Assembly (NCBI GenBank): GCA_920105805.1
Contig: CAKKTI010000051.1
Coordinates: forward strand, 17,435 to 81,434
Length of the DNA stretch: 64,000 nt
Source of the DNA: Condylostoma magnum
Taxonomy: Eukaryota > Ciliophora > Heterotrichea > Heterotrichida > Condylostomatidae
Reading direction: 5' to 3'
Shown here: positions 30,601 to 41,960 of the stretch, one piece after another
Layout of the letters: each line of letters starts with the position of its first letter
How positions within the stretch are numbered: the stretch's first letter is position 1
Program-made: the position numbers and the translations under genes
Notes under the pieces: model-generated
Told to the model about the DNA's origin: nothing
The model's input: only the letters and a program-made list of their open reading frames with translations
Database searches by the model: none

Positions 30601-31974
30601 TTATTTTACATATCCAAATAATAGGAGATAGCCTATAGTAAAAGAAATTATTACTAAAGTAATCAGACTTATAAGATCTTAAATTTACTGACTTCAAAAT
30701 ACTATAAATATTAAGGGAAGGATAAAGAGATAGCATAATACTCCTTAAAGCATCAAAGCAAACTTCTAATTTCCTTATCTTAATGTACTAATTGTGTTTC
30801 AATAAATTAAGGTTAATATAATGCCTAATAGGACAAACATAAGGTATCAATACTCTTAAATAACAGATTTTACAGGTTAATAGAAAGGACTGGCCATTAT
30901 ACTCATAATAACTGCATAAATCAATAGAGTAACTGATTATTTGCCTGCTTATTGAATATTAGTTGCTATAAAAATATTCCCTATTATAACAAAAATAGGG
31001 CTTACTAAAATGATTATCATATTGAAAATTAATTCATCAGTTTAAAACTTTTATTCTTTAATAATCGTGTATATCTCAGTGGCACTATAGCAAATAACAA
31101 ATATGAGTCCCATGTACTGAACTCCAATAACTATTAAATCGAAATTTTTATGCATAAGTCTCATTATTTTGCTGACTTCAATGCTCTAAGTTTCAATACC
31201 TCGTCATTGTTTTTCTCTTAAATTATGCACTAAATAGATTCCAAAGGTAATTAAACTTACTACATAGATTAATATAAAGATGCTAAATAGTATCTAAAGA
31301 TCCTCCTATGAGGTTTCTTCATCTTTTACTAAAATATATACAGCAGCATTTAAAAGTACAGTAAATATACTAAAGTACAGCGTACTTGAAAAAATAGAAC
31401 CTAATAAAGGAGATTTTTACTCACTAATAGCATTTCTGATATATCTTACAATACTAAAGTACACTAAAAGTAGAGGTAGATAAATAAGATATCAGGAATC
31501 AGAAAAAGCTAAAAAATCAAGAAATAGGAGGCTTACTAATAATGATATAGGGAGTATTATAAAAATTGTTAGCAAAGCAATTAAAATTCATAACCTTAGT
31601 CTTAATTTCATGTACAGAATACCAAAAATAGGGCTAATTGTTTAAACAGCTAAAATAAATCGGCCAAAATTAAACTTTAGTTCCAATTCGTTATCTAAAT
31701 TTACCATAATATTCTGTATTCATATGATAGAGAAGACCATTGAGAGAATGTAAAACAATACTTCTATGAAATCATACTTATTTATTTCCTTTATTAAAAT
31801 TCTTCGTTAGTTTCTAATCTAAGTATACAGTTTATCTGCTTCTTATTTGAGTTAATTCATTAATTATCTATTATTAGGTCAATTGTTATTTTCCAATAGC
31901 TGAATATCATTATTCGATACATTAAATGTATTATGTAATGTTAAGTCTTCACTATTTATTTGCCTTTGCTTCAT
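27640..31974 (-). CDS. Giant polytopic membrane protein, unknown family
   Basis: One open frame of 1,444 residues with no break across 4.3 kb. Layout: 75 polar residues, then about 18-20 hydrophobic segments up to residue 730, a Gln/Lys/Asp-rich cytosolic coiled-coil domain of roughly 360 residues (about 730-1090, e.g. KQKKIKKYDDQYYK), and a second bundle of about eight membrane segments to the C-terminus (KSKN end). Trp is frequently TGA. AT content is higher than in its neighbours. Very large membrane proteins of this sort are common in ciliates but I recognise no transporter or receptor motif. Ends on TAG. Confidence 0.7.
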
Positions 31975-32496
31975 TTTATATATAGTATTTAACTGTTATT
32001 TTTACAGGTAATATACAATAGTTTCATAAAGTAATTTAACCAATTGTATTTCCTTCTTTAATAGATTTATAATTATTTAAAATTAGATTCAATGAATAAA
32101 AGTAGTTAATTTTATACTAGCATGAAAATGTAATTAATCTCTTAATAAAGCTTTATACATTTTATAATACCTGTTAATTATATAATTAGAAAGTAAGCTT
32201 CAATTATATTTTTAATAATATTTGAAATGCTTTATTTTATTCCTTTTATGCAACTTTTTTAAACTTTAATAGACAATCAATACTAAAATAACCTAGTTTA
32301 TATTTTGAATATATTAGCAATGCTTATTGCATCACTTTCCCTGATTATAACTACACCTTAAATCCTTAATAAAAGTTGATATATTATTACATATTTATTA
32401 GATTAACCATATATCTATAGAGTATTAGTTCTATATATACATAACAACATTTTACTCCCTCTAACGATTTTTTATTACAACTTTCTATTATATTTT
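31975..32496. other. AT-rich region with one weak open frame
   Basis: About 520 bp, very AT-rich. On the plus strand a frame from 32092 (MNKSSQFYTSMKMQL) encodes hydrophobic segments such as VYILNILAMLIASLSLIITT and could be a small membrane protein, but with all stops reassigned such frames are cheap, and no 3' end is evident before the convergent gene at 32497. I regard it as mostly promoter of the giant gene plus 3' flank. Confidence 0.35.
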
Positions 32497-34000
32497 TTAC
32501 TTATTAATAGATTTCCTCCTTTTGAATAAAGGCCCATTTCTTGCAGGAGAATGCTTTCTTCTATTGCTTGGCGTAATAGCTCTTCCCTTAAGATCCATAC
32601 TTGCTCTTTTACCTTGCATTGCAGCAACCTTTTACTGATAAACTGAATTTTTTGTCATTTAATTGTTACTGTTTTACCTTTTTTTCCTTAATTTCTCCTT
32701 AGGTTTGCTATTAGGAGCAGTTTTGGGTCCAAGTCCCGGTGTTAAATTCCTATAAGGAATCTCCTAAGGTAATTTCATTCTTTTATCCTTAACTGAATTT
32801 TACTCTTATTAACTACAAGCATTTTAACTATTAGAGTTAGAGATATTACTACTATTTGCAGTTTTATACCTTTCTATAGGCTAATTCCCTAAGATTTCGT
32901 CTAAAGTTACATCTTTATACTCATTCCTATCAGTGTCAATTAAATTATAAACAAGCTCTTCACTTTCCTTAACCGAAATTTTTGCCTAGGTGAAAATTTC
33001 CTATAACTGTACTTTAGTTACCTGCGAGTATAGCAGTTTCTCCAATCTTTGCCTTAAATCTCCAGCTTTATCAGGAGTAATAACACCCTTGCTATTTTTA
33101 TTCTAACATTCAATCAACTTTTTAAGAAGTTTCAATTTTGCAGATTCATCAATAACCTATTCAAACTCCTAACTTTCATTATTTAGATCTTTAGCCTCAT
33201 AACTAAAATACTCAGGAAGAGGAGCTGCCAGGGGTGTCGGAGGATCAGATTAAATTTCCTTAGGATCTACATATTCATAGTATTTTCTATTAACATCATT
33301 CAGCATGGAAATTAAGCTTTTTGCAACAGATTCTAATGTACTTACTAACATGTTTAAGTGACTAGTCATTTTAGCCTCTGGATCCTCACTTCTAGGAGAA
33401 CTTGCATTGCTCTCTCATTCCTCGTTTTGGATTTCTTATTGAGTAGCTGCCAGACTGCTCAGTACACTTGGCTCTATGTTGATTTTTGTGAAGGAAATAT
33501 GCTCATCTAGGACGTTTGAGGGAACTAAGGGTTTTAGGACTTTTCTAAGATCAAAATCTTAGTTTTACAGGTATTCAATCATATCAGCTCTACACCTTTC
33601 TCTGTATTCTTTTATGATCGAATTGACGTGGCAGATTTCTCTGTATATTTCCTCGCTTTGAAGACGGAAGGAAATCTTCACAATTTCAGTCTGCTATTTA
33701 AGATGTTTAAGTTTCTATTTTGCTTTTATTAGCTGGTTTTAATGATTCGTCGTATACTGACTTAGAGTGTTAATAATTTTGCTCTGATATCGATCGCTTT
33801 CGTACATTGAGCTTGCTAAATTGGCAATCTTTTCAAATTTGATTAGATCAATGCCAATCATTTGAGAATTCTGAGTAAGATTTACATACAGGCAATGATT
33901 ACAGTTCTATACCGTCTAAAGTTCTAATTAGTTCTTTGTGTTACATTGTAAGTTATCTATTCAGCTTCTTTAGTTGTTGGAAAGATTTTTAGTTGTTCAT
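32497..34000 (-). CDS. Coiled-coil protein with basic C-terminus
   Basis: About 494 residues if a 19-nt intron at 33871-33889 is removed (otherwise the N-terminal Met frame and the main frame do not join; MIGIDLIKF at 33861 would then be the start). Coiled coil from about residue 40 to 200 (IKFEKIANLASSMYESD, KAKQKLKHLKQQTEIVKI), acidic middle (PPTPLAAPLPEYFSYE), then helical pairs with a DTDRNEYKDVTLDEIL segment resembling an EF-hand loop, and a Ser/Lys/Arg-rich tail (TPSNRRKHSPARNGPLFK). Perhaps centriole- or microtubule-associated; that is inference from composition only. Ends TAA. Confidence 0.6.
33871..33889 (-). other. Putative 19-nt intron
   Basis: Minus strand GTATGTAAATCTTACTCAG. 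Removing it joins the ATG-bearing frame (MNNQKSFQQL) to the long downstream frame. A nested 15-mer starting GTAAATC is also GT...AG but would not change frame. Confidence 0.4.
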
Positions 34001-34453
34001 TTTTGAAATTAAGAGAAATGGAAAAGTGTTATTATAGTAGTATAGTATTTTGTGGTTTTGTAGTTGTATATTGATTACTGCACTAATAATGTTTAGGATA
34101 TAATATATTTTATTGGAATCTTAGAAAAGGATATTCGAAATTACTTATTTCATCATTTTAGTTTATTTTTCCTAGTACATGATGCTTATAATTTTTAAAT
34201 AGTAAGAATCGATAGTAATTATATTTCTTCAACAATAACCGACTATGTACATATAATGATATTATATAATCCTTAAATGTGTTAAAGTCTCTAAAATAGA
34301 AAATTGTAGAGTTTGTAAATCGCTAGAAAGAATAAATGTAATCCATTTAATTAGTAAGCCAATTACTCAAAAATAAGCACATAGAAATATCTAAATACAT
34401 AATAGATAGATTATTCATTTCCATATTCAAACCATATAAATAATAAATGCACA
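34001..34453. other. AT-rich intergenic region
   Basis: About 450 bp between two minus-strand genes. I see no homology, RNA gene or repeat; it presumably holds the promoter of the coiled-coil gene and the 3' flank of the small gene. Confidence 0.5.
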
Positions 34454-34741
34454 TTACTTTAACTAATTTTCCAAGTTTGAACAATTATCCAATATTTGAT
34501 TAACCTAATCTTACTCTAATTGATTCTATTAAGCCAATTAGGCTTCAGATTCAATTAAAGCTAATAGATTGCGTGTTCCTCTTTGTTTTCCAAGTCCCGC
34601 TAACGTAGGCTTTCTTATCTCCTTTCCATCTCTCTGTATAAATATTACATAATATTGTATCTGTTATGTTGATCTATTACTCTCCTACCCCTGTGTTCTT
34701 TAATGTACTAATTGTAGACTCTACTATTCATCTTGCACCAT
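34454..34741 (-). CDS. Small Gln-rich protein
   Basis: 95 residues, MVQDEQQSLQ to NLENQLK. A short predicted beta-strand segment (YYVIFIQRDGKEI) is followed by a basic stretch (TLAGLGKQRGTRNLLA) and a helix rich in Gln and Glu (ESEAQLAQQNQLEQDQ). No family recognised. The other minus frames and the plus strand are also open, but this one has the most natural composition and an ATG placed 40 bp from the divergent gene's start. Ends on TAA. Confidence 0.45.
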
Positions 34742-34781
34742 TTTATTACAACAAATCTTGGTAATAATAAAAAGCTAAAAA

Positions 34782-35390
34782 ATGTCCTAAGGGGAAGATT
34801 AGATCATTTAATTTCTGGGTCAATGTATTGATCAACAACTAACTCCAGTGTATCAGGAGCTATAATAATAAAAGGCTGATATTAGAAAATTGAATAACAA
34901 TTTTCAATCCTTATAGTCCCATTTCACTAATCAACTGGCAGAATAATTCACCCAATCAATCTAAGGACAATCAATGTACATCAGGTCAGCTGGCACTAAA
35001 AAGATAGTCCTTAATGGAAGCTTGAACGATATATCTAGAATCTCAGCAGAAAACCCAGATAAAAAGGATGCTATCCGTAAAAAGACATAGGAAGAATAAA
35101 AAAGAAGATTCGAAGGGGAGAAAAGAAGCTAAAAGGAAATTAAATAGAAGTAAGAGTAAGATAAACTTGAAAAAGCAAGGCAACTTAAAATGCAGTAAGA
35201 GATCAATACAGCGACGCACTAGGAAATGATGGCCTAGAAGAGGTTAGAGTAAGATATGAAAAGGCTTTAAATGGCATAGAAGTTACTAGAAGCGGAGAAG
35301 AAGAAAAGAGAGGAGTTAGAGTAAAAGGCTAATGGAAGTTTTATAGGCGGAGATAAGAGAAATGAGAAAAAAGAATTAGTTGAGGGCTGA
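34782..35390 (+). CDS. Coiled-coil protein
   Basis: 202 residues. N-terminal helical region (IIQFLGQCIDQQLTPVYQEL, then NNNFQSLQSHFTNQLAEQF), a short loop with a GTKKIVLNGS segment, and a long, very highly charged single helix from about residue 110 to 185 (KRRFEGEKRSQKEIKQKQEQ and on). Composition fits a cytoskeletal or scaffold protein. Family not recognised. It ends on TGA, so the 3' end is firmer than most. Divergent from the small gene at 34741. Confidence 0.6.
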
Positions 35391-35468
35391 TTAAGTAGGT
35401 AAACTTTACCCTTTATTATTCTTTAATTATATCCATAAAAATTGTATCTAAATTACACTTTAATACTA

Positions 35469-36986
35469 TCATCCTTCATACTTTTCAATTATTTTGTAAG
35501 TAGCAGTTGCATGGTTGGTTATTCCACTTTTTAAACTATTCATTAACAATTCTGAACTAAACCCAAGCTCATTTACCTTTTAAACTATGCTCAATTCAAC
35601 CTTTTCTCTTTTAGGAGACTAGCTTCTACTTAATCCCCCTTATATCATCCAAGGATGCTGCATAATTTAATTGAGTTTATATCTTTTATGAGGAACTGTA
35701 TTCAATAATCCTCTTATAAGATCCTACGCCTCCTAACTTACAAAGGAAGGAATTTCATATCTTTCCTATAAAATTATTTTATGCAATTCATGAAGACTGT
35801 CAGCCTTGAAAGGAACAGTTCCAGTTAGCATTGAGTACAGTACAATTCCAAGGCTTCAAAGATCTACAAAAAAGGGCTCATAGGGTAAATTTGCTACAAC
35901 TTCAGGAGCAAGGTAAGCTGGAGTTCCACATTGCTCTTATATCAAATCATTACTTCTCACTAGCTTAGAAACTCCAAAATCACAAATTTTTGTCGTTTTT
36001 GTAAAGGAGCACAGCAGAATATTATCTAACTTTATATCTCTATGTATTATTTTTTAATTATGACAAGCTTAAACCCCTTAAACTACTTAGCTGAATATCG
36101 ATCTAGCCTCATATTCACTAAAGCGTTTTTTCTGTTTAAGCAGATTTAAAGCATCTCCTCCTCCTGCATATTCTAGCACAATCATTAAACTTTTAGGAGT
36201 TTCAAAAACTTCATAGAAACTTATAACGTTTGTGTGATTTATGCACTTCATTATAAAGATTTCCTAGAATATCTTTTACTTGGCTTGGTCTTTTATCTAA
36301 GACTTTTTAATCTTCTTAATTGCAACAGGATGGCCAGTTAGTATGTGAGTGGCTAGATACACATCAGCAAAGGCTCCTTTTCCAATTTTCTCTATTATAT
36401 TGTAATACTCTTTGCTAGTTGGAGGTATAGCGTTCTTTTTACTCATATGATGTCTTATGATGCTTATTAGCTTCCCCCTCTCAATTTCAATTTACATCTG
36501 TGAACTTTTCAATTCTTAGTTTAAACTAATAACTTCTCCGAATCTATTAGCCAATAATTGTTTAATATCTTTTGAGCTGTTATTTTACTTCTTACTCTTG
36601 CATACTGATAGATTTTACTATGAAGCATTCACAGCTTTCTTAGACTTTCTCCTAAAAGCTTTTACTTATTACAATTTGTTATTTGAGTTATTCCTGCTAT
36701 TCTACTTACTATTTTTGAGCACAGTAGCCACATCCGACCTCAGCCTTCTATGTTTGGGCTTGGCCCTGAAAGTAGCATGAGGCGATGTTGGCACACTGGT
36801 ATTAATTTTCCTTTTACATTCCAACGAACTTTTTCTTGAAATTAAGCTCAAATTACCAGTTCTCACTGCCTTTTTTTGCCTAATTTTCTTCCTTAGCTTA
36901 ATAACAACAGCTGAATTATTAGCTCGATTAATTTTTTCAACACTAGCCCTCCTAACTTTTTTCCTCAGCTCCCTTTTCTTTTACAT
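35469..36986 (-). CDS. CAMK/SNF1-type protein kinase with basic N-terminal extension
   Basis: 505 residues. The kinase core (about residues 195-440) shows GKGAFADVYLA, VAIKKIKKS, IHRDIKLDNILL, DFGVSKLV, GTPAYLAPEVV, DLWSLGIVLYSML (Trp by TGA) and a final HPWMI. The C-terminal 60 residues (VNELGFSSELLMNSLKSG) look like the UBA-type domain of AMPK-related kinases. A 180-residue N-terminal extension is strongly basic and Ser-rich (MQKKRELRKKVRRASVEKI) and continues in the same frame without a break; starting at Met181 (MSKKNAIPP) would omit it. The extension ends in a short coiled coil. Ends on TGA. Confidence 0.85.
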
Positions 36987-37032
36987 ATTTTAAGCAAAAT
37001 TTTCTCAAGTATAGCAAAAATTAACTCGCAAT

Positions 37033-38112
37033 ATGGCCCAACTGGACCCTTTATGAAAATTTTGTTAGTTATTAGACAGACTGGTAATGAACGAGCGACG
37101 TATAATAGAATGCATTACTCTTTTAGCCCGTGACTACTCTGCTTACTATGCGTAAGCCTTTGTAGATCATCTATAGGCCAGATTCTACAACCTAAACCAG
37201 TCGAGCCGTATGCTATACTACTTATATGTAATAGACTCCCTTACCTTTAACGTGTATATATACAGAGAGAAGTTTGACCACTGTGTAGAGCGCATGTTCA
37301 CTGAGGCCTACAGGGCCTCAGACCAGTCAGCATAGAGAGACATAGAAAAACTGCTGACTATATGGGAAGAGTAATAGCGATTCTCCCGGCATACTCTAGA
37401 TTTGATGCGAGAAAGAATGGCCCCAACTCCTCCAATGGTCATATCTCCCACCGACTCACCTGTTCCCGGATTATTTGACCTATCAGATTAAGTTTAAGAA
37501 TGGCTTAGCAGCCATTCGCAGTGTCCTTAGGATTTATTAATGTAAGGAATAGAGGATAACTACCCACTTTTGTTTACTCAGCTGTTGTAAGCTGAGGTGA
37601 GTAAATGGGAGAAGGAAAGGCTGAATTAAAGAGTTAATTATGTATAAGAGAATTAGTTATTAAATGAGTTGTATGAAGAATTACCAAGGTAGTGTTTTAC
37701 TTGTGGAATGAGGTTTATTTTAGACTCTGAGCTAGATGCTCACCTTGACTGGCATTACGAGAGTAATAGTAAAAGGATTCAAGGTGTTATTGATAACCCG
37801 TGGCTTCCTACTCCGTAGGAGTGGATTGAGGGAGTTCAGGAGTAAAAGAAGTAGTAGGTATAGGAGCAGGTGGAGAAGCCTGAGGTTTGGACTGTTTGCG
37901 ACCCTGATTAGTTGTTTTGTGCTATTTGTGGATAGTAGTTTGATGCAGAGCCTAGGAAAGGTAGTTGGTTGTGCAGAGATGCAGCTAGGGTTTATGTAGA
38001 GGACAAAGGGATTGACATTGTGCTACACTTGGACTGTGTTTAGGATGATAATGAGCAAGAGGAGATTTTAATGCCTAAGCAGTTGAGGACGTTTGAGGAT
38101 AGTTTTGTTTAG
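37033..38112 (+). CDS. PCF11-like pre-mRNA cleavage/termination factor
   Basis: 359 residues. The N-terminal CID (about 1-135) binds the RNA polymerase II C-terminal domain: ITLLARDYSAYYAQAFVDHL, MLYYLYVIDSLTFN, and DIEKLLTIWEEQ. Two zinc-finger regions follow as in Pcf11: CFTCGMRF...HLDWHYESN with the W-L-P-T-P-x-x-W segment, and CAICGQQFD. The protein is much shorter than animal or yeast Pcf11. In this organism the 3'-end machinery is of special interest, because stop recognition is thought to depend on mRNA 3'-end position. One TGA (PLWKF) encodes Trp. Divergent from the kinase, 46 bp between start codons. Confidence 0.85.
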
Positions 38113-38293
38113 TAATGGTATATTTAATTCACTGATTTAGTTATAAAGCATATTATGAATGGTAATAATCATGATTTTAAGCATATTGTCAATATATAGC
38201 TGATATATCGCTAATTGATAGTATAGCAACGGTTATCTAAGTATGTTAATTAGTTATAGGTATATATACTGTCTTTTATTGTTATTGTCAGAT

Positions 38294-38366
38294 GGGAGTC
38301 TAGCTCAAATGGTAGAGCGCTCGCTTAGCATGCGAGAGGCACCGGGATCGATGCCCGGGTCTTCCA
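38294..38366 (+). tRNA. tRNA-Ala (AGC)
   Basis: 73-nt cloverleaf without intron. Acceptor GGGAGTC pairs with GTCTTCC, including the G3:U70 wobble that identifies tRNA-Ala; position 6:67 is a U-U mismatch. D-arm GCTC...GAGC, anticodon stem CTCGC/GCGAG with loop TTAGCAT (anticodon AGC at 38327-38329), T-arm CCGGG-ATCGATG-CCCGG, discriminator A. Box A (TAGCTCAAATGG) and box B (GGGATCGATGCCC) are intact. A run of T (from 38368) is the Pol III terminator. CCA is not encoded beyond the discriminator. Confidence 0.96.
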
Positions 38367-38367
38367 C

Positions 38368-38374
38368 TTTTTTA
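38368..38374 (+). terminator. Pol III oligo-T terminator
   Basis: A T6 run (cttttttaa) directly downstream of the tRNA-Ala, as expected for RNA polymerase III termination. Confidence 0.8.
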
Positions 38375-38555
38375 ATTTTGTAAGGAATCTGTTAATAATT
38401 GACTTATAGAGTTATCATATGTACTTGTATATTACTACTGTAATTATAATGCTCATCAAAAATTTCGGTAAAAGGAAAATAGTATAAAAATTAGTTTTAA
38501 GGTAATTATCACAGTTAATATTTCACTTTTAATCAATAAACTAATGCAACACAAT

Positions 38556-39293
38556 ATGAATGATTTACTACTGTAATATTGGAATACTAATAATATACTA
38601 AGAGCATTTCTTGAAAACCCAACATAATTAAATAGCAGAGATACAGAAAGTATTAGAGCCTAACTTGCCATAGATAATGGATTAGTAATAAAATCACAGA
38701 AGTTATAGCACTAAGTGGAACTAGGCATAGATGAAGTAGATTAATTACTACATAACATCTAGACTATTATACTATACGAAACATCCAGTACAATAACAGA
38801 GCGACTAATGATAAAATCAGCCTAAACAGCTCTCATCAAAGGGAAAACTGTCCACTTCATTACAATTTCCTCTTTCATAGGTAATCAATTCAAACAAAAA
38901 GTCGGTATTTCCAACAACCTAACAATTACTTCAATTTTTAGCATCTATCACTTAATCTACCACCTCAACCAACTAACTTCCAACCCTCCAAGCCTCCTAA
39001 TACTCCACCAAGTCCCACCATACTTCCACTCCGTCCCAAACTAATTTTCCCTCCCAGATCTCAGCAAATCTCTGGAATCCTGCTTAAAACGCCTATCAAC
39101 TACCTCCAGCCTTCTAGTAACCCCTAAGTAGACAGGCAGCAAACTCCACAAAGACGGCTGAGAAATGGAACCTAAGAGCTTCTCCGAATCTTTCCCTCTA
39201 AAAATCCGCATATCATCTCAAGAAGCCTCTATAAGGCTCCGTTTAATCCACAAAACAATCACAGACATCCACCTAAGCCCTTCCTCCCTTTAA
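38556..39293 (+). CDS. Hypothetical protein
   Basis: 245 residues, not recognised. It starts MNDLLLQYWNTNNILRAFLE. A hydrophobic strand PPSLLILHQVPPYF after an HLIYHLNQL helix resembles the Walker B surroundings of RecA/RAD51-paralogue folds, and KQTGSKLHKDGWEMEP could be a matching hairpin, but there is no Walker A motif, so this is only a hint. Local base composition shifts to C-rich in the second half (many CTC, CCC, ACC codons). Trp of DGWEME is TGA. Ends at TAA 35 bp before 14-3-3. Confidence 0.5.
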
Positions 39294-39328
39294 AATTTCT
39301 TCTTAAAAATAAGCGGCCATAAATCAAA

Positions 39329-40072
39329 ATGTCCATTGACGATTTGTCTACTCTTTCCCGCGATTAACTAGTCTACCTCTCACGCATGGCCGAGCAGTCA
39401 GAGAGATACGAGGAAATGATCCAGTTTGTGAAAGCTTTCATTGCCCTAGGAGGCGAGCTTTCCGTGGAGGAACGTAATATTCTTTCAGTGGCCTTTAAGA
39501 ACGTAGTAGGTGCTTTGAGAAGTGCATGGAGGGTGCTGAGTAGTATTATTAAGAAGGAGGAGAGGAGGGGTAATGCAGACCAGCAGGCCCGCGCCCAGAC
39601 ATACAGGGACCAGACTGAGGAGGAGTTGAAGAGGTACTGCAATGAAATCTGTGACATTGTTGACAGAGACTTACTCCCCAGAGCCACCACTGAGGAAGGA
39701 AAGGTGTTCTACTGGAAGATGAAGGGAGATTACTATAGGTACATTGCTGAGTTTGTACAAGGGGCTGAGAAAGACAGTGTTTCTACCCAGGCTGATAACG
39801 CGTACTCTGAGGCAAGAAAGATCTCTGATGAACAGCTAACTCCTACTCATCCCACAAGACTTGGACTTGCACTCAATTACTCTGTGTTCTTCTATGAAAT
39901 TCTAGGAAAAACCTAAGATGCTTGTGATATGGCACAAAAATCATTCGATGAAGCTATTCCTGGATTGGATGATATATCAGAGAGTGATTATAAAGATACT
40001 ACTTTGATATTACAGTTGCTCAGAGATAATTTAACATTGTGGAAGTCTGAGGTTGAAGATGCACAGCAGTAA
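39329..40072 (+). CDS. 14-3-3 protein
   Basis: 247 residues, normal for 14-3-3, the phosphoserine/threonine-binding adaptor. Signatures: [29 protein letters not shown]-type start, [56 protein letters not shown], and [15 protein letters not shown]-type end ([16 protein letters not shown]). The Lys/Arg/Tyr pocket residues are in place. The start MSIDDLSTL is 19 codons upstream of the next Met and includes an in-frame TAA read as Gln. It ends with DAQQ TAA; the next TGA adds only three residues. Confidence 0.95.
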
Positions 40073-40286
40073 TTGGTTAATTGAGTCTTTTATTAAATGT
40101 TAAGTTTATAGTAATTATATACTAACTAAATCAGGATAGCTGGTATAGACTTCTTTCTTCACTCTCAGTTAAAATTATTTGTAAAAGATCGATTTTTTCT
40201 AGAATTTATGGCGATTTCTGTATGTAAATTACATTGTTATCTAAATTAATCAAATGCTACCTTATATTAATCTGATTTATAAGCAA

Positions 40287-41243
40287 TTATACATTTTCCT
40301 CTATTTCTTGGTAGTTTTTATCACTAATTAAATCCAGTAAGAAGTCTATATATAACTCAAATTTATCTTCCTGAATTTCTTATCCGTCTTCTCTTTATAT
40401 TAATTAAACCAGATTACTGCCTCCTCCTAGTTTTAAAAAGATTATTTTGTATTAATTTTCCTGCTCATATATAAAATCACATACTTCAGCTGCATAGAAT
40501 CTAATATTACTGTTTTCTTATTATAATTAGGGTATTAAAAGCTAAAAGATATTCATTTAGACCATTAGGGCAAAGATATCTTTGTCAATTACATCAAGCA
40601 TTGATGATATTCAAACTATTACATGCTCTGCAAAGCCTTACTGGTTAAACTTCTTTTCATCTAATATACTAGTTATATTATTTTTAAGTATTTCATATAC
40701 ACCAGATTTGTCTTAACTTGCTAGTTGTATTAAACATGCAATAGCTTGTTATCCGATGGTAGTTGGAAATTCAATTTCATCTGAATAAATTCACTTTTAC
40801 GATGTCTCTACTTAAGAATTAACTAAACTGCCTATGTACTCAATATCACCGGTTTTATAAGCCAATTTTAGCTTAATTAACTTCTCTTAATCTTTATTTT
40901 AAATAAGATTCTCCTAGTCTTCCAAATCTTTTTTATGCTAAGATGATTTATTATCTTTTCCATGCTCAAAAAGTTTATTTTTGACTTAATTTATCAAATC
41001 TTCCTTTTTCCCTGATAATGAATCCCTATTTCCTAAAGAGCTCCTAGGGTTGTAATTTACTTGAATGTTTGAATCATGCTATTTTCAAAGTTTTCCATGT
41101 ATAAGTCTATCCTGATTTGAGCTTTATTCATATGAGTCTATCATCTTTTATCTATCTTTTTACTTTCTAGCAGCTTTATAAAATTCTTCTTCTTTTGTTT
41201 ATGTGGTATCCTAGTCAGCTGGCCTTGATTCACAGCAACCCAT
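40287..41243 (-). CDS. Probable lipid-anchored ARM/HEAT-like protein
   Basis: 318 residues. Starts MGCCESR: Gly2 with Cys3 and Cys4 is a textbook dual acylation (myristoyl plus palmitoyl) site, so the protein probably sits on a membrane face. A Gln/Lys/Ser-rich linker runs to about residue 120, followed by helical repeats that look like ARM/HEAT units (TIGQQAIACLIQLAS, HVIVWISSMLDVIDKD, NIRFYAAEVCDFIYEQ). No specific family is recognised. Two TGA codons (KLWKQ, IVWIS) are Trp. Ends on TAA after EIEENV. Confidence 0.65.
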
Positions 41244-41373
41244 ATTTATATTATACATTTTTGCATGATTTATAGCTTATAGTGTAAAATTATCTTATTT
41301 AGATAATATTTCTATACATAGACTTAATAAAGCTTTATAGTTTGAACAATAAGACTAATTTATAATAAATTAA

Positions 41374-41721
41374 ATGGAAGCTAGCTAAAATAATCAAAAG
41401 AACGATTAGTAAATCTCGCAAATACACCAAATTTTAAGCCAAAGACCCTTACTTGTAGCATATGCTGTATCAAGAAATGAAACTTTATCAAAAACTAGAC
41501 AGTTCTACCTAGAAGAATTAGCAAAAAGCTTTTGTAATTAGTATAAAATGACTTAGATGATAAAGTTTTGTAGTATTGTATTAATATCTGTGTTAATTAT
41601 GCTTATACACTAATGAGTTCAATATATTTACTTTAGATTATTGTTGGAGACTAAACTTGGTCAATTAAATTTAACCTATATTACAAAGTATGATTTAAAT
41701 TTTGATATATAGCAACTTTGA
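41374..41721 (+). CDS. Small single-span membrane protein
   Basis: 115 residues, MEASQNNQKND to DIQQL. Polar Gln/Asn-rich N-terminus, an amphipathic segment, one clear membrane helix (FCSIVLISVLIMLI) around residue 75, then a short C-terminal region. Not recognised. The proposed stop is the first of TGA TGA; a TAA TGA pair just after the membrane helix is an alternative that would give a tail-anchored protein of about 83 residues. Confidence 0.5.
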
Positions 41722-41960
41722 TGAATTATTCTAAAGCATAAGAAGTATTTTTATACTAAGTACGCTGTTTTTATAACAAATTTAATCAATAGTAAAATGT
41801 ATATTTGGGTACACCAACTGTAATACTTATATCGGATAATTATACTGTAGAAATTCCTTTACAGCATTAGATACCTACTCAATATAATAAACATCCCCTA
41901 CATACAAAAAACTTATCAATCACTGAATAAAACCTAACTAAATAGCACAAACATAATAAT

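Noticed and set aside
36444-36446. Kinase start at MSKKNAIPP
   Set aside because: The same frame continues 180 codons upstream with coherent coding character to an ATG 46 bp from the divergent PCF11 start.
36598-36780. Plus-strand frame of hydrophobic residues (MHTDRFYYEAF)
   Set aside because: It is the reverse complement of the basic N-terminal extension of the kinase at 35469-36986, which is in frame with the kinase domain.
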